From positions 92,911,298-92,975,297 of the forward strand of contig CM041783.1 of NCBI GenBank assembly GCA_023374045.1: a DNA stretch of 64,000 nt, read 5' to 3'. The notes under the pieces were generated by a model that was given only the letters and a program-made list of their open reading frames with translations, was not told the DNA's origin and searched no databases. This stretch comes from Limonium bicolor (lineage: Eukaryota > Streptophyta > Magnoliopsida > Caryophyllales > Plumbaginaceae). The position numbers and the translations under genes were made by a program. This document shows positions 11,199 to 23,725 of the stretch, piece by piece (the stretch's first letter is position 1; each line of letters starts with the position of its first letter).

Positions 11199-13968
11199 AA
11201 GGCATAGTGAGGTAGAAACCCTCAAGGCCTAAGAGTAAACTAATACAACTAACAACCTTGTTATGTTAGTTAAGAATTGTATTCCATGGTTGAATGTGAA
11301 TCCTTGTGTAGTGTACATACGTAATGTATTGCTATGTTGCATGTTGATTGAATTAAAATGAATCTCATGCTCTAGACAAAAGTAGTAGGCGTACCCCGGT
11401 TAGCACTCGGGGTATGCGAATTTCATATGCAGTGAAAGCTGAGCCCCTTGGGGCCCCATTTTTATTTTTTAGGTACACCGAAGATGATAGCTTTCGAGAG
11501 TAGGACGGGGTCGGTGGTTAGCATGGGTAGCTAGACTTTAATTATTTATGTATTTGTATGAGGTGTAAGACCGAATATGTTTTCGGCATCCGTACATGGT
11601 GAACTCGGTATAGTAAGGAACTGAATGGAGTATTGTATTGCTGAGACTCAGTTGAGTGAATGATTATTGTATTTGTATTGTGTACTCGGTTGTTCCAGTC
11701 CATCAGACCGTTACTGTATGTGAGGTAGGCCTGGTTAGCCACGTGGGTGGCTAACGGCATTGTATCACCCTTCGTTGTAATAGAGTTCCGCTGCGTGGGT
11801 AAGGGCAATTTGTGCCAGTTTAAGAGGTAATGACGAGTTTAACGTTGGGGTGTTACAATTGGTGAAGAAAGTAAAACCAAAAGAAAAAGGAAAACGCGTA
11901 AAAGTCACAAAACGTAAAAACGCGTATTTAATTATCTTAGGAGGTATATAGCGTTAAATAGGGTTATAAATATATTTTTATACCCTAATTACACACTAAG
12001 AACATGTGGGAAAAATTCTTGAAGAAAACGGATCCAAATAATACGTTAAAACGCTAACGGAGTCTTAAAGCGCGTTTTTCGAGGAAACCCAAAAACGTGA
12101 CTTTAAACGGTCAAATGACCCCGTAAAAATTATAGTTGATCATATAACTATAATTAAACACTAATGGGAGCTTAAGAACCATTAAAATTAAAGAAACGAG
12201 TAAAATCTGGAAAACGGGCCCGAATTAGTGAATAGTGTAAATACCGGGAACGTTTAGGGTGTAAATTGTAATAAGAGCAAAAATGCTCCCTTCCTTTGTA
12301 AATTAAAAGTGGCACCCCCCCCCCTTCTCCTTAGTCAGCCATGTTTTGTACTCCCCCTCTCTTATTTCTACTTTTACTTTGTTGACAAAAAGACAAAAAA
12401 TAAAGTAATAAAGTATAAATGCCTTTTTCATCCTCTCTCTCTTCATTTCTCTTTTGTCTTTCCTCTATCCCCTCTTCCTTTTACGATTTTTTCTGCCTCT
12501 CTCCCAGCTCTTTCTCCCAACTCTTCAACAATGGAGATTTGGTACACCCTCCACCACCTTGATCTTCTTCTTCCATTTTAAAGCCTTAAACCAACTCAAA
12601 TCAATATAATAAATACATATTATTACTCCCCTCATCTTGGAGATCATCCCCCTCTTTTAAAAATCCTCAAAATCCAAAGTTGACCTCCATGGAAAATCTC
12701 CATTTGAAGAAAGAAGTAGCTCATTGTGAGCTAGAACATCTCCTTGTTCTTTTAAGGTAAAAATAAGCTTCAAAAACACCTTCTTCTTCTAGTTTCTCAC
12801 ATGCCGATTTTTCCAGATTTTGAACTCCAATTCTCTTCATGTTCTATCCTTGTTTAACCTTCAAGAAGTGCTGGAGCATTGCTCGGTATATTGTCAAAGT
12901 ACTTCATTAAGAAGTGAGAAGGTGATTCCCTCCTTTTTGTGATTTAAAACATTCCCTTGTGTTCTAGGGTTTATCCCAAGATTTTAGATGTTGTTTAGTG
13001 ATTATTGTTGTTCCTTGGGCATTGGTCTTTAGTTTAACAATAACCCCATTGACCGGTTGGAAATCTAGAACAAAGAGAGGAGGAGGAAAGAAGTGAAAAG
13101 ATGGACTTGAGAACTTAAGGTAAACAACCTACCTTGATGTCTATTTGTAATGTTTTAGAATTTTGGGATGGGTAAATAAAAGAATGAACCAAAACTTGTG
13201 ATGAAAATGTGTTGGTTCTCTATAAGAGAGAATTGTGATTTTTATTTGATGCATTGTTTAAATTGTGTTATTTAAGGGCCTTAGAGCCAAGTTATTTATG
13301 ATTAATGTACCTTGGGATGATTGCTGAGTATATGTTGAGATTGTGTGCTGTTAGAACCCACTAAGGGTTTGGTTAGTTGAATTATGGATATGTTGGATTA
13401 GGTGATGAAGATGATGAAATTTGGGTGTGCTAATATAGTAACGATGTTATGGCAAAATTTTAGTAGAAATTGAGTTTTTAAGGTGACTTTGTGAATTGGA
13501 GAGGTTAGGTGTTTGTTGAGTTGATTGGTAACCATGGAATGGTAGTTGGAGAACTAAGAAGAGTAGTACAAAAATCTGTAGCACAAGTGGTAAAAAAGTC
13601 ATGGATTTGGGTGGGGATGAACAAGAGTGTTAGGCTTGAGAAACAATGAATGGACTTGGGTATAGATAGTGCAAATGTCTAGGAGGGTGTGGTGATTAAC
13701 AATAAGTTATTTGGTGAGGTAGTACAAGATTGTAAACTATCAAGACGGAGTAAGAAGTGCATTAGTGGGCAAAGTGCAAAATGTGGGAATTGATTTTTGT
13801 GAATTTGAACAAGAATTGGGTGGTGAATTGGACCAACGTTTTAGGAGTGTATTAGGGTGTTTTAACATGTAGGAAACATGTGGAAAGATTGTGGAATGAT
13901 TGGGAAAAGATTGGGGTGAATTTGGAGTTCAAAATGAGAAGAAAAGCACTTTGGAAAATGGGGTCTGT

Positions 13969-14083
13969 TGTGAACCGCCCCTAGGGACCACCCCTGTGGG
14001 GAGGTCCAGTTGAATTCTGCAGGACGGGTGTAGTTTCTGTTGTGGACCGCCCCTGGGGACCTCCCTAGAGGGGCGGTCCAGAC
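13969..14083 (+). repeat. Hairpin array in LARD-C LTR, GGACCGCCCC family
   Basis: Two dyads: about 13969-14008, and 14040-14083 with 11-bp arms GGACCGCCCCT / AGGGGCGGTCC. It is in the place occupied by a different hairpin family in LARD-A and LARD-B. Confidence 0.88.
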
Positions 14084-14622
14084 CAGAGAGAATTTTTTTT
14101 AAGGCTTCTAATGATGGGGGATTGGATGGTAATGGTTTTTTTGGTGACATGTAAGGGTCTTAAAAAGTGTAAACAAGTGTTAGATTGAATGTAAGAGTTG
14201 TGAACTTAAAATCACAAGAGTAAAATTAAGTATAACGGGGTAATGGGGTTAATTATGGGCACACTAGTCGTTAAACAATCGTATTACCCCGATGTTAATG
14301 GAAACAAATGTAATGCTACCAGTTGTTCAAGAATTATTCAAGGGTCGTATGATGACACGTTAGAGTGAACCGTGGGTGACAGGTATGGTTTTCTTGCAAC
14401 CTGTGTCCTACCGGGTTACACCGGCTTGTATGCCGACTTGATTTTCTGAATGTTTGCCACCTTGCAAGATAAAGCATGAAATGAGTTTGTAGTAATTCAA
14501 TTATGTGGCGTACTTTGTTCCGATACCGTTTAATCTCGAATATGTGTTAAACTATAGTTAACCGACCTTAGGATCACATAAGAGATCGGTATTCGGATTT
14601 AAACGTCCCAACCTACGGGAAC

Positions 14623-14627
14623 GTTCT
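14623..14627 (+). repeat. Left target-site duplication of LARD-B (GTTCT)
   Basis: GTTCT immediately before TGAAAATACCCC. The right copy is 28629-28633. The reconstructed target, a GAAC/GTTCT/AAC context, matches LARD-B's own LTR near 17850. Confidence 0.92.
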
Positions 14628-17038
14628 TGAAAATACCCCAAACCTTGATATGTGGTTTAAATATCAAATTATGGTATGTAAAGGCTAAAAAGTGCCTTAG
14701 AAACATCAGTGAACAATCTAAACCATAATAAATGCAATAAAGCATTAAGACACAGTTTGAGCAAAAACATGCTCTAAGCTATGAGTGAACTTGGTTAGGA
14801 CCCAAAGAGCCTACCAAGACTTGATAACATTTAATTATGACTAAATAAGGCTAAATAAGTCCTTAGGAAACTTTGGTAGACAATGAAACCAAACAAAACA
14901 CAAGGTAATACCTTAAAGTCAATATGAGCAAAAATGTGCTCTAAGCTTGGGATAAATGTGTATAAGACCTAATGGTCATACCTATACTTTGTAAATATGT
15001 TAATGAACATATTAAATCAATTACTAAAGAAAACCAAGCTTGAAAACTAGTTAAAACACAAAATGTGCTTTAAGGAGTCTTAAAGCACGTTTTTGAAAAA
15101 TTGTCTTGTAAATGAGTTTTGAATGGCTAAATGTCCATCATTACTCTTTAATTAACATGTGTACTATATAGTATCACATTTGGGTGGCCATATTAGTGGG
15201 AAATCAAAAATTTCACTTCTATGTGCCTTGTTATTGGTGAATAGTGATTTTTGTAACTAGTTTGTAACATATAATGTTATAAGTAATTAAATTGGTCAAC
15301 AAAGACCAAAACACCCTCCTAGGCATAATGGTGGCCGGTTTTTGTAGTGAGGAGTCACCAAGTATGTTAACTTGTTAAGTAAATAAATGTGACTCATAGT
15401 TACTATTTGCTTTAAGACTTAAATATCTTCAAAAGTAAGTTCTATCTTCATTCTCCCTTCCTTTCCTCCATTTCACACGGTTCCAACTCCTTCTTCCTCT
15501 CTTCTTCTTGTTCTCTCTCGGTAATATATCACTACAACCATGGAAGTCCATCTTTGACCACATGTAAAACCTAGCTCACTTAACCAAATCAAAACAAACA
15601 CACCATTCTCTTAGTTAAGCCAAGCTCTACAATCTTGTCCTTTCAAAACTTCAAAACCTCCATTTCGGTGCCAAGAGAAACCACCATGGGAGGAGCTTGA
15701 GCTCATCTTTTCACATATTCTTGTTCTCCTTTGCTTCAAGGTAAGGAAACTCAAAGAAAATCCATGTTTCCTCCATGTTTTGTTGTTGTCCGAAAATTCA
15801 CCATTAATGGAGCTCTTATATTGCCTTGTTCTAGCTTCATTTGAATCTTCCAAGGGCTAGGAGGAGTCCTCTCTTGATACTTATTCAAGTTCTCTTCCAA
15901 TTCCAAGGTAAAACAATTACCTTAATGTGTTAAAACAATATATGTAACTAGGGTTTACAATGAGATGAAGCATAATGCTTGAATACTCATTATGTTGTTT
16001 GTATAATGTTTAGAAGTTGACAAACAACCAAACACCCCACCGGTTTACAAGGAACCAAGAAAGAATTTGTGAGGAAAAAGAGGTAAACAAACTATCTCAA
16101 TGTAGTTTAAGTGCCTTAGGAAAATGAGCTTGATTTGCTTGATAAAATACCTAAGGAGCCAATGGTGAGTGACCTAGTAAAGTGTTCTCAAGGAGACTAG
16201 TAAAAGAACATATGTTTTGGTGTATGTATTTGCAGGTCAAAGGCATTACTTATGTGGGAAATTCAGTGTTTAAGGTTTATGCAATTTAAGGGCCTAAGAG
16301 CCATGTTATTTAAGGGCCTAAGTGCCAAGCAATTTAAGTTATGCACTATATTGTGATGTAGTGCTTGATGTGTGAAGTTTGTGTATAAGAATGTGTTTGA
16401 TGGATTTTAGGTGTTTTGAATGAAATAAGGTAAAAACCTAAGTGTTTGGATGTGAGTATATACTAGAGAAGCTATGGCCAAATTTGGGAAATGTGTAAGA
16501 AGTTCTAAGTGTTTTAAGTGAGTGTGAACTAGGAAGTGTTATAGGTGAATGAATGTTTACTTGAGAAGAAAACATGTATTAAGGTGATTTAGAGTGATGC
16601 AAGGATTTAGGTGTTGTCTTTGAAGTTCTAGGAATTCAATGTGTGTTTTGTGAATGTATTAAAGTCTTAGAGAAGTTGTTTAAGGTTTAGGTAAGGTTGG
16701 TGTTCAAGGAATAAGTGATGTTTAGGTATGATGTGAAAAAGGAGATTTAGTTAGTAAGAAAGGAAATTTGAGAGATGATGATAAGGTGTAGAGGAAACAC
16801 CTTGGTCTTGTGGTCATTATAGGTGAAATGCCACCTAGGAATCATAAGGAGAAAACATTGTAAGTGTTAGAAATTTTGTGGAAATAAGTAAAGGTTTAAG
16901 GAATTAGGAAAAATAGTTTTGTGAGTGTTTAAGAATATCTTAAGGGTGTGTTTGAAGTGCCAAATGATGTTAGAACACATTAAGAGGCCTTAGGAGAAGT
17001 TTGGTGAAGATTTGACAAAGTTTGGGTAAGTTTAGAAG

Positions 17039-17306
17039 GCGACCGACCCAGGGGCCGACCCAGTTTTTGGGTCGGTCGAGCCTCTGTTAAATGTTAGGAA
17101 TGTGTTCGGTAATGGTCCGACCCAAAAGGGTGGGTCGGACATGGGTCGGTCGGTCAGGTTTCAAAGGTGGAAAATGTTCGCACATGGACCGACCCAGAAT
17201 GGTGGGTCGGACGTGGGTCGGACGGGCATGTTGGTAAGGAAGTAAAAGGGGTCTGTAAAGGACCGACCCAGCTGTGGGTCGGTCGGTGGGTCGGTCGGAC
17301 CAAAGA
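17039..17306 (+). repeat. Hairpin array in LARD-B 5' LTR, GGACCGACCC family
   Basis: Four units of CCGACCC paired with GGGTCGG, about 70 bp apart, beginning near 17040, 17117, 17190 and 17261. Loops differ (for example GGGCC..TTTTT, AAAAGGGT, AGAATGGT, AGCT). Several carry an extra GGGTCGGTCGG, allowing alternative foldings. Confidence 0.92.
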
Positions 17307-18819
17307 TGTTGTTTAAGGTTATGAAATGATGTGTACTGACGGGGATTGGTAGGTAATGATGTTATAAGAATGTTGAGGACATGTTAGGTGAGTTTAAATG
17401 GCGAATAGGTGGGTGAAAAGTTGTATCAAAGTGTAAAAGTAAAACAAGTTAAAAATGTAAAGTTATGTAACAAAGTTAACGGGGAAAGTTAAGCATTAGA
17501 CGCTAAATAAACAAACATGCTACCCCGATGTTAATAAAAACACATGTGATGTTAACAGTTGTTCGAGGATTTCTCGAGGAACATAAATGGACAGGATAAA
17601 GTGGACTCCGGTGACAGGTATGGTTTTCTTGCAACCTGTGTCCTAACGGATTACACCGGCTTGTATGCCAATGTGTTTTTCTGTATGTTTGCCACGTTAT
17701 GATATAAATCATGAAATGAGTTTACAGTCATTATTGTTATTGTATGTTTACGTGCCGATACCGGTAACCTCTAATGCGCTTGAAGGGCTAGTTAACCACT
17801 ATTAGGTAAACGTAAGAGAACGGTATCCGGTAATAACGTTTCCGGCCTAAGGAACGTTCTAACCACGGCTATGCGTGAGTTGGATATGTAATGTTTGTGC
17901 GTGGTGTTTGTATGTGAATGTATGACTCTCTTTCCCTTGTGTATGTCTGACAAGACTTAACTCAATGTTTGTGATTGTTTAATAAAGTTCAAAGATGAAC
18001 TTCTAATAAGTGCTAACGGGGGAATGAGGAGTCCGGTCTGTTCCGGCCACGCGTGTGAGTATGGGGGTCGTTGTCATATCAGGTTCGATCCTCTCTGTAT
18101 GTTATGGTTGTTTTCCAATTTGGTTCCCAACCTTCCCTTTAGCTTAACCAAGGCTATTACTGACTCACGTCGGGCCACAGGGGCATACTATTGTTATGTT
18201 TGTTTCGGTGTGCTTGGATCACTATATCCGAGACACCTTGTGTTAAGTTAACCGTTCATTTAACGAGACGGTAACGAGTTATGTAACGAGCTTATCATGA
18301 GACTGGCAACAATCTCTAGGCTCACCAGTATGTTGGTGATGTTTGGGTCGGTTCCTAAGAACCATTCCCGTTGTATTATGTGTTTGTTGTGATGCAATAC
18401 TTATTGCGGTGTTATGTTGTGCACATGGAAACGTGCAAAGTGTTGTTAAGTGTTGTTACGTAGTGTATGTTAATGTTGTAAATGTGAAGTGTGTGGATCA
18501 TGGAAATGATTCCAAGTTTGTGATAAGAGGCATTTAAGGATAACCCGATTTAAGGGTATGTGTCGTCTATTAAGGAAGTAGCTCCGTTGGAGGAGAAACA
18601 CTCTAGGGATGATGAATACCATGGGTGATTTATTAAGTAGGATGTATTATCCGATTGTTGAGCCCATTGAGGCGAAATGTTTAATGTTGTGTGTTTGTTG
18701 TTACATGTATGATTTAAATATAATCAACTGCATGCTAAGACGACAATTAGTTGTGCGTGGCCCGGTAGCATGTGGGCTGCGGGATTACCATACCAGCAAA
18801 GGTGCTGAGCCCCTTGGGG

Positions 18820-18885
18820 CCACCCCTTTCTCTTCTTTCCTATTTCAGGTACGAAGTGCTGGAAGCCGTTCGAGAGTAGGACGGG
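18820..18885 (+). promoter_or_regulatory. Pyrimidine tract plus CAG/GTAC splice-acceptor-like block
   Basis: GAGCCCCTTGGGGCC is followed by CCTTTCTCTTCTTTCC and TATTTCAGGTACGAAG, then TTCGAGAGTAGGACGGG. The same arrangement occurs at about 2180-2235, 11459-11510, 28246-28312 and 29590-29645 in three families. A functional 3' splice site or RNA element is inferred only from conservation. Confidence 0.4.
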
Positions 18886-19208
18886 TAGTCATTGTACGTG
18901 GGTAAACAATTAAGTGTATGTATACAGTAGGTGTAGTAAGACCGAAATTGTTGTCGGCATCAGTTTATAAGTACTCGGTATAGTTGTTAAGGTGTATGTT
19001 GTTGTTATTGTTAATGGAAAGGGATACTGATGTATAGTTGCTCGGGAATTTAGCCCATCAGACCGGTACATTGTGTATGTATTAGCCTTGTTAGCCACGT
19101 GGGTGGCTAACGGCGTGTAACACCAACAAGTTAAGTAATGTGATGAGGATGTTCTTCCGCTGCAGTTTGTTGTAAGTATGTTAATGTTGGATGGGGTGTT
19201 ACAAAAAG

Positions 19209-19236
19209 TGGTATCAGAGCGAAGTATCGCTCTGAT
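19209..19236 (+). promoter_or_regulatory. LARD-B primer-binding site within a hairpin
   Basis: TGGTATCAGAGC at 19209-19220 matches the initiator tRNA-Met 3' end. Arms 19213-19222 and 19227-19236 pair over 10 bp. The loop AGTA is the reverse complement of the LARD-A loop TACT. Confidence 0.92.
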
Positions 19237-20031
19237 GACTGAATTACCGAGCTTAGGAAGTACCGAGTTAGGATTTAAGTACTTGGGGTTAAGGGTTGAG
19301 TGATAGCGTGAGAGATACGCTAGTTAGGAACTACCAGTGACTACTGGAAACCTACAATATCCATCCCACCCTCCACAATCCCTGTTTGATAACTTGGGAA
19401 AGAACGCCAGAGAGATGGAAGTCCTCTCTTACTCGGGGATACCCGATCTGGCTGTTATTAAATACCCTTAGGGTACGGAGAACCTGTCATACGGTAGATC
19501 CCGAAAACTGGGAATCCCGGAGACGGTCTCCATCTAAACAATGTTAACCGCATTTCATAGCAATGAATGAAGGATCTTGTGTATTAGAGAATAGAATTTC
19601 CGGCAACCTGGGTCGACATGCAGAGCAGTCGAGAATAACCAGCTTGCAACGCACCAACCGTGCAACAGGCAAGAAGTGGATTAGTAAAACCGAGACAAGT
19701 GTCTACGGGACCACAATTGCTAAGTGAAACACCGACGGTATACCAATCGACAAAGGAACTACAACGTAGTGCCCAACAAGAGACAAGTCTCAGTAACCAC
19801 GACAAGTGCGTGGAACGGGCTATGAAGAGAATACGACACAAAAAAAGGGGGTCTCCCAGAATGGGAAATACCCTGGTTAATGATTATTATGTGAATACAG
19901 TGAGAAGTCACCTAGACAAGTTATTATCAAGACAGTAAGATCAGTGAGGGCCAACAAGGCCACTGATGACAGTGCGGATAAAAACAATACCACAACCGGT
20001 ATGTGTTAAACTGATAGCCAGTTAGCATGGC

Positions 20032-20051
20032 GCACTTGCCATAGCAAGTGC
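20032..20051 (+). repeat. 20-bp near-palindrome, LARD-B copy
   Basis: GCACTTGCCATAGCAAGTGC, one mismatch from the perfect dyad in LARD-A. Confidence 0.9.
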
Positions 20052-23036
20052 TGCTACAATAGGGCTGTTCGGGAAATTTATAACCACTACGAAGTACTTA
20101 GTAAAGTACCACGAAGTTAAGTGTGAACATTATAACCATGGAAGGGCTTAACAGCCTAACCTCTGTAATTGGGAAGTAACACCAGTCAGCAAGAAGTAGA
20201 CTTGGTTAAGGTAAGAAGACGTTGTGAAACTATGAAAAATTTTCTTTCAAACCTAATCTTCACAAACCCTTTTCTTTTCAAACCGGATTTCTTTCAGACC
20301 AACACTTCTTTCCAACCTTCTTTAAACCAAACCAGTGAAACCAAGAGCAACTGACAAGGATGCAACAGTGGATAACTTTCCCTCGATTAAGTTCGGGAAG
20401 CAAGGAATGAATATTGTCACGGGACAATATAAGGGAGTTGACAACAGAATACTTCACCTAGGCGTGTGACGGACACTACAAGTGTACCAACTGTGTTGTG
20501 GGACGACCGCACTCCGATAGGAGCATGTGGGCCTGACAGACCTACTTATGGGTTAGTTGGGTAAGTAGCAATGTATCAGTATGATACCCCGTATATGTAT
20601 ACGAGTAGAGTCCGAAAACGGGGAGTAGTCGACCCCGTCTACGGTCAGCAGTATAAATCAAACAAAAGCTAGAGATTATAAGGAATGATTGAAGTTAAGG
20701 AACTCAGTTAAGCTAACTAGACTAGAAGAGTCAGTGAATTCATTTTCAAGGAAATGTTTAAGAGTTAGGAAGTGCGATGGGCACAAACTGTTATGTAAAG
20801 ACACCACATATGTCTTAAAGATCCTTAGGGATAAACATTATAGCTGGAATGGTGACCCAGCCTGTACATGGCAAGCAGATGCCTAATGCGGACACATTAA
20901 TGTGCAATGAACGGATAAATTCCCAGAATGAGTACCTACACTACCAGGAAATGTTAATCTTCACAGAAAGATAATAACCAGTAAAGAACGCGAAAGGCGT
21001 AGCTAACGGAATGTACCAATAAGTATGAGCCAAATGTAAAGGCATAACTTAATAACACCCAGGAGCAATCCTTGAAGGGTGTTCACATCAACAATTGTTG
21101 AATGAAGTGCATGACAGAAGCACAAGGGTTGAAACTAACACACAGTTTCGACATAAGTTGTCAGGAGACGGACTGACAAACCTAAGGGGCAACCCATGAA
21201 AGGAAACGTGATGCAACGACCTTGTAATATTGTACAGAGAAGTACATGTGTGTGGACAGCCTATAATGAGCCCAGCTCAAGGCAAATAAGGCTTATAATC
21301 CAAAAGAAGGATATATCATATAAATTCGATTGATGGTAGAAGTTTAGGTTGTATAAGCGAATAGAGTGGTAAACGAACCACTGCATTAAGAGTGGGGATA
21401 CCTCTCGACATTGTGACACCGCAGGAGCGGTAGTTATGTGAATCAAGTTCAAGAAATATGTTAAGGATTGACCATGTTGTTACTGAAAGAGCAGTTAGCT
21501 CAGTAGTAGGTGTATAAAGTGAAGCACCTGGCTGAATAACGCCGGCTTGTGACTCGAATGATCGATGCTCAAGGAGCATTCAGTGGTCATCCAAATGAGG
21601 GATGGACCAAAATGAATAATGTAAATTTATGTGTGGAAGTTAAGGTGACAGTAAATACTATGTGAGCTAGTGTGATACAATAAGTGAGAGCACGGTGCGC
21701 AGTAAGCGACCGTTGTATAAGTGTTGTTAAATAATGGTAAGGCGGATAAGACCAGTGATGAGTTAAACCCAATGGAGATGCAAGATAATTGATATTAAAA
21801 CAGACTCGGCAGTAAGCCAGTAGCCAGTATTACGAGATCAGAATTTCAGTGAAACACAGTGTGAATTCCATAGCGAATCGCATAAGGGATTTGCTGTCAA
21901 GAGTTTACGCCTCTGCACTCTGTATGACTGAGTGTTTTGGTATTGCACTTGTGCAGTAATGAACGAATGAGATAGCTAGGAATTGGAAACATGTTGATTG
22001 TGGACAGATAATGTTATATGGCCGATGCATAGGAAATGCAAGGCCGCACCAATAAAAGAATACTTGTACAAAACCAAATGTGGAGACATGATTAACAGTA
22101 AGTGACTACAGTAGCACTAACTGCCAAATAGCGGTATGGAATATACCCTAAATATTGGAAATAGCTGAGAGAGCACTACACACTAGGTAGTAGCTCAATC
22201 TCAACCGACAGTAAGTCGGAAGGGAACAAGTCAATCATTGTGAAATACACAGTTGTATATACAATAAATTACTACGGAAGTGGACAAAAGTTTATAACTC
22301 ACCGAATCCGCTCAGGGTAAAAGATACCGTGCGTCGGTTGAGAAACCATTGTTACCAAGATGAAGGTGACAATTGGGGATGTACAATATAGTAAGAATAA
22401 CAAAAGGGAGCAATTAAGCTCTACAGTTACTAGAGTTTCGCAGCAGAAACTAGTGAACCAGTGATTCAAGTGTTGAATGTACATGGTGAACATGAGTGAA
22501 TGGCTAATTATTAATGCCTAAAAGCCTCACAGGCCTGGACCGAAACCGGTTATGAGTTACAACTCCAATGAGAATTCCTGGTTTAGGAACTAAACCGCCA
22601 ATATGGTTAAGATCCTCTAATCAGAATCCATTGTGTAATAGACCGCGTGGAAGTTAAAACACTTCACGACGGCAGAACATTTAAGCCAATGTTTAGTGAC
22701 TGATTACGTGGGGTAATCCCTTTTAAGGGGGGTAGAGCGCAAAAACCACTTGGTGTATATTACCGTACAAGTGTACGTAGTGTGTGTGACCCATATTGTG
22801 CATAGCACAAAAGTATTGTTTGTTTTGATGATTGGTGCGGTGTTACGTAAACATACGCATTTCATGGTTTATTTGTGGTAAATTGCGCACAGATGATGCG
22901 AATACCATTGTGATAAGTGTGTGTGTTTGTTAACAGTGGTGTGATTGTGCAAGTGTGGGGGGAGTAATAAACTCCCGGGGGAACAAAAGCCCCGACGGTG
23001 TATAAATGTAAAATCAGGTGTGTGTATTTTGATAAA

Positions 23037-23067
23037 ATATATGTATATATATATATATATGTATACT
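23037..23067 (+). repeat. TA microsatellite
   Basis: An ATATATGTATATATATATATATATG-type run in the LARD-B interior; no counterpart of this length in LARD-A. Confidence 0.9.
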
Positions 23068-23725
23068 TAATAGTGATGCATGAAAGGGCATGATACCGAC
23101 AGAACCTAGTAAGAATAAGATTCCCTAGGCAACAGGATTAAAAGTGGATGGAGGTAACTGATAGACGGAGTTCTATCCTTTGGAGATGTTGTGATCATGA
23201 CTAGAATGATTCAAAAGATAGAAAATTGGAAATGAGTGATTTACTTGATGCTTGAAAATGAAGTGGGAGGTGGAACTTGATTTGCATGCGATCAAGGGAA
23301 GCCGAACCAAATTGGAGTGGAAGGATAGTTCAACACTGATGCTGATCACATCAGGGTTGGATGACTCTTGAAACTCCCTATAAGTGGTCACGAATAACCA
23401 CACTAATAAAAGAAGCAAAGAGCTTAAGTTGGACTTGGAGTTGTGTGTGTTTTCAAAAGGATTTTAAATTGGTATTTATAAAACGTTGATGGGTACTTTA
23501 CATAATTAAAGTCTTCTTACTTAACCTCATAAGGAAATTTTAAACTTATGTGATTGTTTAATCTCCTAAAGGCACGGGACGGAAGGTGTCCATCGCGACC
23601 GTGTTCTGCGGGATCACAGTGTATATCAAGGATATTTTTGATTGCTATACATGCTCTGACATGTTGTGTGGTATGTGTAATGGATGTTGTTTTGACTTGG
23701 ATTTCCTAAAGTGTATACTATCAAG

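Larger units (their letters stand above)
1162..11857 (+). mobile_element. LARD-A: long-LTR, non-coding retrotransposon
   Basis: A large retrotransposon derivative. It consists of 5' LTR remnant (1162-2579), PBS matching initiator tRNA-Met, a 4.88 kb interior without coding capacity, a PPT and a complete 4402-bp 3' LTR ending in TGTTACA. The 5' LTR is truncated by the CACTA insertion and the window edge. It is inserted about 78 bp into the LTR of LARD-C, since sequence after 11857 (ATTGGTGAAG...) matches the LARD-A LTR itself from about 7534. Any TSD would be ATTGG (11858-11862), but the left copy is outside the window. Mobilisation in trans by an autonomous relative is inferred. A Tekay-like chromovirus is a possible partner, because a short N-F-E-D-K-V-L reading abuts the PPT. 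Confidence 0.85.
7456..11857 (+). repeat. LARD-A 3' LTR
   Basis: 4402 bp. By alignment to LARD-B its first bases are TTTTAATACCCC rather than TGAAATACCCC, so the canonical TG is mutated. It ends in the canonical TGTTACA. Contents in order: a TATA box near 7938, a CT-rich presumed leader (8085-8175), a hairpin array (9638-9820), the uninterrupted CACTA target at about 10440, a tandem repeat (11013-11198), a splice-acceptor-like block (about 11459-11510) and the conserved hairpin (11734-11755). Confidence 0.88.
11858..14627 (+). repeat. LARD-C LTR, left segment
   Basis: Homologous to the LARD-A LTR from its base ~78 (7534 on): the same order of conserved elements (ATTGGTGAAG..AAAACC, ATAGTTGATCATATAACTATAATTA, CT-rich leader at 12425-12520, AAGGTAA motifs, a hairpin array), but strongly diverged. 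LARD-A interrupts it at 11857/11858 and LARD-B at 14627/14628. The segment ends in GAACGTTCT and resumes at 28629. No gene is seen. Confidence 0.82.
14628..19203 (+). repeat. LARD-B 5' LTR
   Basis: 4576 bp, TG...CA. A TATA-like TACTATATAG lies near 15164 and a CT-rich stretch at 15440-15520. It contains hairpins at 17039-17306, a TTGCAGGT acceptor-like site near 16230, an acceptor-like block at 18820-18885 and the conserved hairpin at 19090-19111. Small open frames such as 18024-18251 recur in the 3' LTR only because the LTR is duplicated. Confidence 0.93.

Noticed and set aside
18024..18251. 75-codon frame identical at 27448-27675
   Set aside because: Identical only because both copies lie in LARD-B LTRs; no protein features.
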